From: Lentzea sp. NEAU-D7
GTDB lineage: Bacteria > Actinomycetota > Actinomycetes > Mycobacteriales > Pseudonocardiaceae
NCBI RefSeq assembly: GCF_026242055.1
Contig: NZ_JAPJDL010000034.1
Coordinates: 27,020-91,019, forward strand
Length of the DNA stretch: 64,000 nucleotides
Reading direction: 5' to 3'
In this document: piece by piece, positions 60,431 through 64,000 of the stretch
How the letters are laid out: each line of letters starts with the position of its first letter
How positions within the stretch are numbered: position 1 is the first letter of the stretch
Program-made: the position numbers and the translations under genes
The notes under the pieces: model-generated
Seen by the model: the letters and a program-made list of their open reading frames with translations, nothing else
What the model was told of the DNA's origin: nothing
Databases searched by the model: none

Positions 60431-61947
60431 CAGGACTTCTCCTCGTTCAGCACCGCGCGGGCCAGCCGCGTGAACTCCTCGCCGTATCCTGCCTGGTCAG
60501 TGCGGGCGAGCCCGCCGACCTCGACCAAAGTACGCCCGTCGTCCAGACGGGTCGCACGCACCCACACCCTGCGGCGCTTGACGGTCAGCGAGACCCCCAG
60601 GCCGAGGATGATCAGGATGGCGAACGCCAGCACGTACCCCTGGGTCGGGTCGTGCGACACCTGCAACGACACCCAGTCGTTCACGGCGTCGAAGCGCACC
60701 TTCGTACCGTCGTCGAGCGCGATCTCCTCGCCCAGCGCGAGGTTCTTGCGCGCGACCTTCGCCAGCCGTCCCTGCTCGACCATCTTCTGGTCGATCGAGA
60801 AGATCGACTGGCCGCGGCCGTCGTCCACGCCGAGGTCGCCGCGGTACACGTCGACGGCGACCATCGGGTTGTTCAACGCCGGGAACTTCGAGTTCAGGAT
60901 GTTGCCGTGCAGCAACGGCGTCGGCGCCAGCAGGCCCGTCACCGCGATCTGGCTCTTGCGCCGCGTCTCCGAGTCCGTGACGCCGGGCGGGTCGAACTTC
61001 GTGGCGCCCTCCGAGGCCAGCGTGAGCTGGTCGGTCGGCAGCCACTGGATGCCCTGCGTGCGCTTCTCGCCGTTGGGGAACGTCACGGTGAACGTCGGCG
61101 TGTACCCGTGGCCGAGCAGGTAGAGCCGGTCGCCTTCGGTGCGCAGCGGGTGGTTGACCTGCAACGTGTACGGCTTCCACGTGTTCGACACGAGGTCGTC
61201 GCCCGACTGGTAGCGGATGTCCGCCTTGTAACCGACGGGCTGGCCGTTGTCGAGGTACTCGGCGGAGAACTTGCCGATCTCGACGCAGAACGGCGTGAGG
61301 TCCGTGCCGTCGACCCGCAGGCCCGGACGGAACTGGTCGTAGTTGAAGATGCCGCCGTTGCAGAACTGGCCACCGTTCGCCTGGACGATGACCTGGCCCT
61401 CGTAGTTGAACATCTTGCCCAGCGCGAACGACACCAGCAGGCCCAGCAGCGCGAAGTGGAAGACCAGGTTGCCGGTCTCGCGCAGGAACCCGCGCTCGGC
61501 GCTGACCGTGCCCTCACCGGTCTCCATCCGCCAGCCGCGCATGGCCTTCTTCGCCCGCGCAAGGGCCTCGTCCGGCGTCACGTCGAGCTCGGCCTGGGCG
61601 TGGTGCGGCATGCGCGAGAGGTTGCGCGGCGTCAGCACCGGCTTCGCGCGCATCTGCTTGAAGTACTCGAACGTGCGGGGCAGCAGGCACCCGACGAGGG
61701 ACGTGAACAGCAGCAGGTAGATCGCAGCGAACCACGGCGTGGCGTACACCTCGAAGAACCCGAGCTTGAGCAGCAACTGCCCCCACCAGCCGCGCTGGGC
61801 GACGTACTCGTCGACCTTGGCCGCGTTCAGCGACAGCTGCGGCAGCAACGCACCGGGCATCGCCGCGAGCGCGAGCAGGAACAGCAGGGTCAGCGCGGTC
61901 CTCATCGAGGTGAGCCCGCGCCACGTGTTGCGGAGGAAGGCGATCAC
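60430..61947 (-). CDS. resB: cytochrome c biogenesis protein ResB
   Basis: 505 residues. Three N-terminal helices (LRNTWRGLTSMRTALTLLFLLAL at the start, then GFFEVYATPWFAAIYLLLFTSLVGC, and VFHFALLGLLVSFALG), a large extracytoplasmic domain, and a last helix (VLAFAILIILGLGVSL). GTG 61947 shares one base with the ccdA stop (TAGTG). It forms the heme lyase complex with CcsB. Confidence 0.93.
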   Translation of the reverse strand: MIAFLRNTWRGLTSMRTALTLLFLLALAAMPGALLPQLSLNAAKVDEYVAQRGWWGQLLLKLGFFEVYATPWFAAIYLLLFTSLVGCLLPRTFEYFKQMRAKPVLTPRNLSRMPHHAQAELDVTPDEALARAKKAMRGWRMETGEGTVSAERGFLRETGNLVFHFALLGLLVSFALGKMFNYEGQVIVQANGGQFCNGGIFNYDQFRPGLRVDGTDLTPFCVEIGKFSAEYLDNGQPVGYKADIRYQSGDDLVSNTWKPYTLQVNHPLRTEGDRLYLLGHGYTPTFTVTFPNGEKRTQGIQWLPTDQLTLASEGATKFDPPGVTDSETRRKSQIAVTGLLAPTPLLHGNILNSKFPALNNPMVAVDVYRGDLGVDDGRGQSIFSIDQKMVEQGRLAKVARKNLALGEEIALDDGTKVRFDAVNDWVSLQVSHDPTQGYVLAFAILIILGLGVSLTVKRRRVWVRATRLDDGRTLVEVGGLARTDQAGYGEEFTRLARAVLNEEKS

Positions 61948-62723
61948 TAGAGCGGCAGCCTCACGACGTCGACGAACGAGTAGCGCAGCCACCCGACGAA
62001 CTCACCCCAGAGCCCGGTCACCAGCGCGATCCCGACTCCGATCAGCAGCACGCCACCGAAGACCTGCACCTGCCGGGCGTGCGTGCGCAGCCACTTCGTC
62101 ACGCCCAGCGCCCACCGCGCACCGAGCGCGAGGACCACGAACGGCAACCCGAGCCCCAGGCAGTACGCGAGCACCAGAACAGCCCCGCGCACGGTCGACG
62201 ACCCGACCTCGGTGCTCCGCGCCACGGCGAGCACCCCGGCCAGCGTCGGCCCGAGACAGGGCGTCCACCCGAGCGCGAACACGGCCCCGAGCAAAGGCGC
62301 CCCGAGCAACCCGGCCTTGGGCTTGGTGTGGAACCGCACGTCCTTCTGCAGCGCCGGAACGAGCCCGATGAACACCAGTCCCATCAGGATCGTGACGACA
62401 CCACCGATGCGCTGGAACAGGTCAGCGTTGAGGAACAGCAGGTCCGAAGCACCGAGAATGGCCATCGAGGCCAGCGCGAAGACGACGGTGAACCCGAGCA
62501 CGAACAGCAAAGAGGCACCGGCCACCCGCCACCGCCCCTGCCGTGCGGGCTCGTTCGCCTCGACCCGAGGCGCCTCGGCCCCGACCAGCCCGGCGAGGTA
62601 AGCCAGGTAACCGGGCACGAGCGGCACCACGCACGGCGACGCGAACGAGATGAAGCCCGCGAGCAGAGCAACCCCGGTCGCCAGCAGCAACGGCCCGGAG
62701 ATCGCCAGATCGGTGGGGTTCAC
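61947..62723 (-). CDS. ccdA: cytochrome c biogenesis protein CcdA (thiol-disulfide carrier)
   Basis: 258 residues, six or seven helices, with the redox cysteines in FASPCVVPLVPGYLAYLAG (Cys31) and GWTPCLGPTLAGVLA (about Cys155). It passes reducing power outward to keep the CxxCH cysteines of apocytochromes reduced. GTG 62723. The extracytoplasmic thioredoxin (ResA/CcsX) that usually precedes ccdA in actinobacteria is absent; an M64 peptidase gene, read divergently, occupies that place. Confidence 0.94.
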   Translation of the reverse strand: MNPTDLAISGPLLLATGVALLAGFISFASPCVVPLVPGYLAYLAGLVGAEAPRVEANEPARQGRWRVAGASLLFVLGFTVVFALASMAILGASDLLFLNADLFQRIGGVVTILMGLVFIGLVPALQKDVRFHTKPKAGLLGAPLLGAVFALGWTPCLGPTLAGVLAVARSTEVGSSTVRGAVLVLAYCLGLGLPFVVLALGARWALGVTKWLRTHARQVQVFGGVLLIGVGIALVTGLWGEFVGWLRYSFVDVVRLPL

Positions 62724-62852
62724 AGACCTCAGAGTAGGTAGTTGCCCGGATCACGCGACCACCGGCATGGCTTTGACCCAACACAAGGCTTGGGCCAAAA
62801 GTACCGACAATTGCCGCTTGTGGGTGACATCACGGTTGCTTAGCGTCAGCGC

Positions 62853-63842
62853 ATGCAACGTTCCCGGCTGCTCCTCCCAGCGCTGACGATGTCAGCACTG
62901 GCACTGTTCGCGCAGGTACCGGCCGGCGGCGCTGCCCCGGCGATGGAATGGCGGGAAGTCTTCAACGAAGACGGCTCGATAACCCAGGCACTGACCCCGA
63001 AGGCCCCAGCGGAGAAGTCGTCGGACTTCCGCGCCCTGGCCGCGGCGGAAGTGATCCCGGTCCAGGTGACAGGCGACTCGGCAGACCGCTTCGACCTGGT
63101 CTTCGTAGGCGACGGCTACACGGCCGAAGACCTGACGACCTACACCGCGAACGTGAAGAGCAAGTGGGAAGAACTCTCAGCGGTAGAGCCCTTCGCCACC
63201 TACAAGGAGTACTTCAACGTCTGGCAGGTCAACGTGGTCTCCGCAGAATCAGGAGTGGACCACGACCCGACAAAGGGCTTGCTGAAGAACACAGCCCTGG
63301 ACATGGGCTTCTGGTGCCAGGGCCGCGACGCGAACACAGAACGCCTCCTCTGCGTGAACGAGACCAAGGCAAAGGAATTCGCAGCCCTGGCCCCGCAGTC
63401 GGACCAGGTGATCGCCCTCGGCAACACCACGAAATACGGCGGCGCAGGCGGCTCAGTGGCAACAGCGTCAGGCTCGAACGCACAAGCGGGCCAAATCGCG
63501 ATCCACGAACTGGGCCACTCGATCGGCGGCCTGGCCGACGAGTACGACTACCCGTACGCCAACTACACGGGCACAGAACCACGCGAAATCAACGTGACCA
63601 AGGACCCCACAGGCGCCAAGTGGGCGGAATACCTGGGCCAACCTTCCCCGGACGGCGGCGTGATCGCCCCGGTGGAGGGTGCGCGCTACTACAAAACCGG
63701 CCTCTACCGCCCCACAGGCAACTCGATCATGCGAACCCTGGGCAAGCAGTTCAACTCGATCGGCCGAGACGCCATGATCAAGGCCTTCAAGGCCAAGATC
63801 CCATCCCTGAACGAGCCGGTGACCCCACCCGCACCGCAGTAG
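62853..63842 (+). CDS. secreted M64 family zinc metallopeptidase
   Basis: 329 residues with a signal peptide (about 1-28, ending GGAAPA). The N-terminal prodomain-like part is short; the catalytic domain opens with RFDLVFVGDGYTAEDL (about 79-94), the start of IgA-peptidase M64 domains, and contains HELGHSIGGLADEY (His218, Glu219, His222). Cys155/Cys167 may form a disulfide. It probably degrades extracellular protein; host IgA cleavage should not be assumed. Codon use (more GCA, ACA, TCA) is less GC-biased at third positions than in the ccs genes. Confidence 0.88.
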   Translation: MQRSRLLLPALTMSALALFAQVPAGGAAPAMEWREVFNEDGSITQALTPKAPAEKSSDFRALAAAEVIPVQVTGDSADRFDLVFVGDGYTAEDLTTYTANVKSKWEELSAVEPFATYKEYFNVWQVNVVSAESGVDHDPTKGLLKNTALDMGFWCQGRDANTERLLCVNETKAKEFAALAPQSDQVIALGNTTKYGGAGGSVATASGSNAQAGQIAIHELGHSIGGLADEYDYPYANYTGTEPREINVTKDPTGAKWAEYLGQPSPDGGVIAPVEGARYYKTGLYRPTGNSIMRTLGKQFNSIGRDAMIKAFKAKIPSLNEPVTPPAPQ

Positions 63843-63965
63843 CAGCAGCAGTAGCAACGAGCAGCCCACCCAAGCGAAGCCGAAGGCGAGCCGTCCTGCC
63901 ATAAGGCAAGGGCGGTGGGGTCCCATCACGAGTCGCGCCACAGCACTTGCTGCATGAGAGAAGGG

Positions 63966-64000
63966 GTGTCAACTCGACACGCTTTTCGTCGAGTTGACAC
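63966..64000. terminator. perfect hairpin at the right window edge
   Basis: GTGTCAACTCGAC / GTCGAGTTGACAC, 13-bp perfect arms with the loop ACGCTTTTC. No run of T follows inside the window. It may terminate the M64 gene (124 bp away) or be the end of a repeat that continues outside. Confidence 0.5.

Overview
The window is a 64 kb chromosomal piece of a high-GC actinobacterium. It is densely packed, uses many GTG/TTG starts, and most operons are joined by 1-4 bp stop/start overlaps. Gene content points to Pseudonocardiales (the Lentzea/Saccharothrix/Amycolatopsis sort): BldC, a DUF397 + XRE-DUF5753 pair, a DUF3558 lipoprotein, WXG/PPE-like type VII secretion genes, a sunset-domain membrane protein, and gene order partly shared with the Mycobacterium tuberculosis ccdA-ccs / menA-E-B-D / mgtA-menG-menJ-grcC1 neighbourhood. 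The genus assignment is inference from protein resemblance; no search was run.

Layout. 1-0.8 kb: the tail of a MerR-type regulator, a truncated DUF4279 gene and a strong terminator. 0.8-6.1 kb: dimethylargininase with a divergent AsnC regulator, an enoyl-CoA hydratase-like gene, and the 2-oxoacid:ferredoxin oxidoreductase korAB. 6.1-9.3 kb: a large sunset-domain membrane protein and RarD. 9.3-25.9 kb: a complete nuoABCDEFGHIJKLMN operon (complex I, minus strand) ending in a polyprenyl diphosphate synthase gene; its upstream region carries two Rex-type operators and an iron-box-like palindrome. 26.2-30.9 kb: menJ, menG and two GT4 glycosyltransferases, with a nested palindromic repeat element between menJ and menG. 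31-36.7 kb: an inositol-phosphatase-family enzyme, a membrane protein, and paaABCDE (phenylacetyl-CoA epoxidase). 36.8-42.1 kb: isochorismate synthase, GrpB/DUF397/XRE, an SDR relic, and a small type VII secretion cluster. 42.3-49.5 kb: M1 aminopeptidase, menD, menB, menE, a secreted SH3 protein and menA. 49.5-55.3 kb: a six-gene, translationally coupled, polymorphic-toxin-like type VII secretion locus. 55.4-58.1 kb: a Cds1-type cysteine desulfhydrase, a DUF4229 protein, an AsnC regulator, a structured non-coding region and bldC. 58.1-62.7 kb: a ParA/MinD ATPase and the system II cytochrome c assembly genes ccsB-resB-ccdA. 62.9-63.8 kb: a secreted M64 metallopeptidase, then a perfect hairpin at the window end.

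How the genes work together. The core theme is menaquinone-based respiration: isochorismate synthase, MenD, MenE, MenB, MenA, MenG, MenJ and a long-chain prenyl synthase make and tailor menaquinone; complex I reduces it; CcdA/ResB/CcsB assemble the c-type cytochromes that oxidise the pool downstream; KorAB and PaaABCDE feed carbon into central metabolism. The candidate Rex (NADH/NAD+) and iron-box sites before nuoA would tie complex I to redox and iron status. The part that looks least described is the 49.5-55.3 kb locus: a WXG-type partner, a 1069-residue effector with a long repeat linker, and four downstream genes in which a C-terminal 'PFTGTGYT' module and an immunity-like domain recur.
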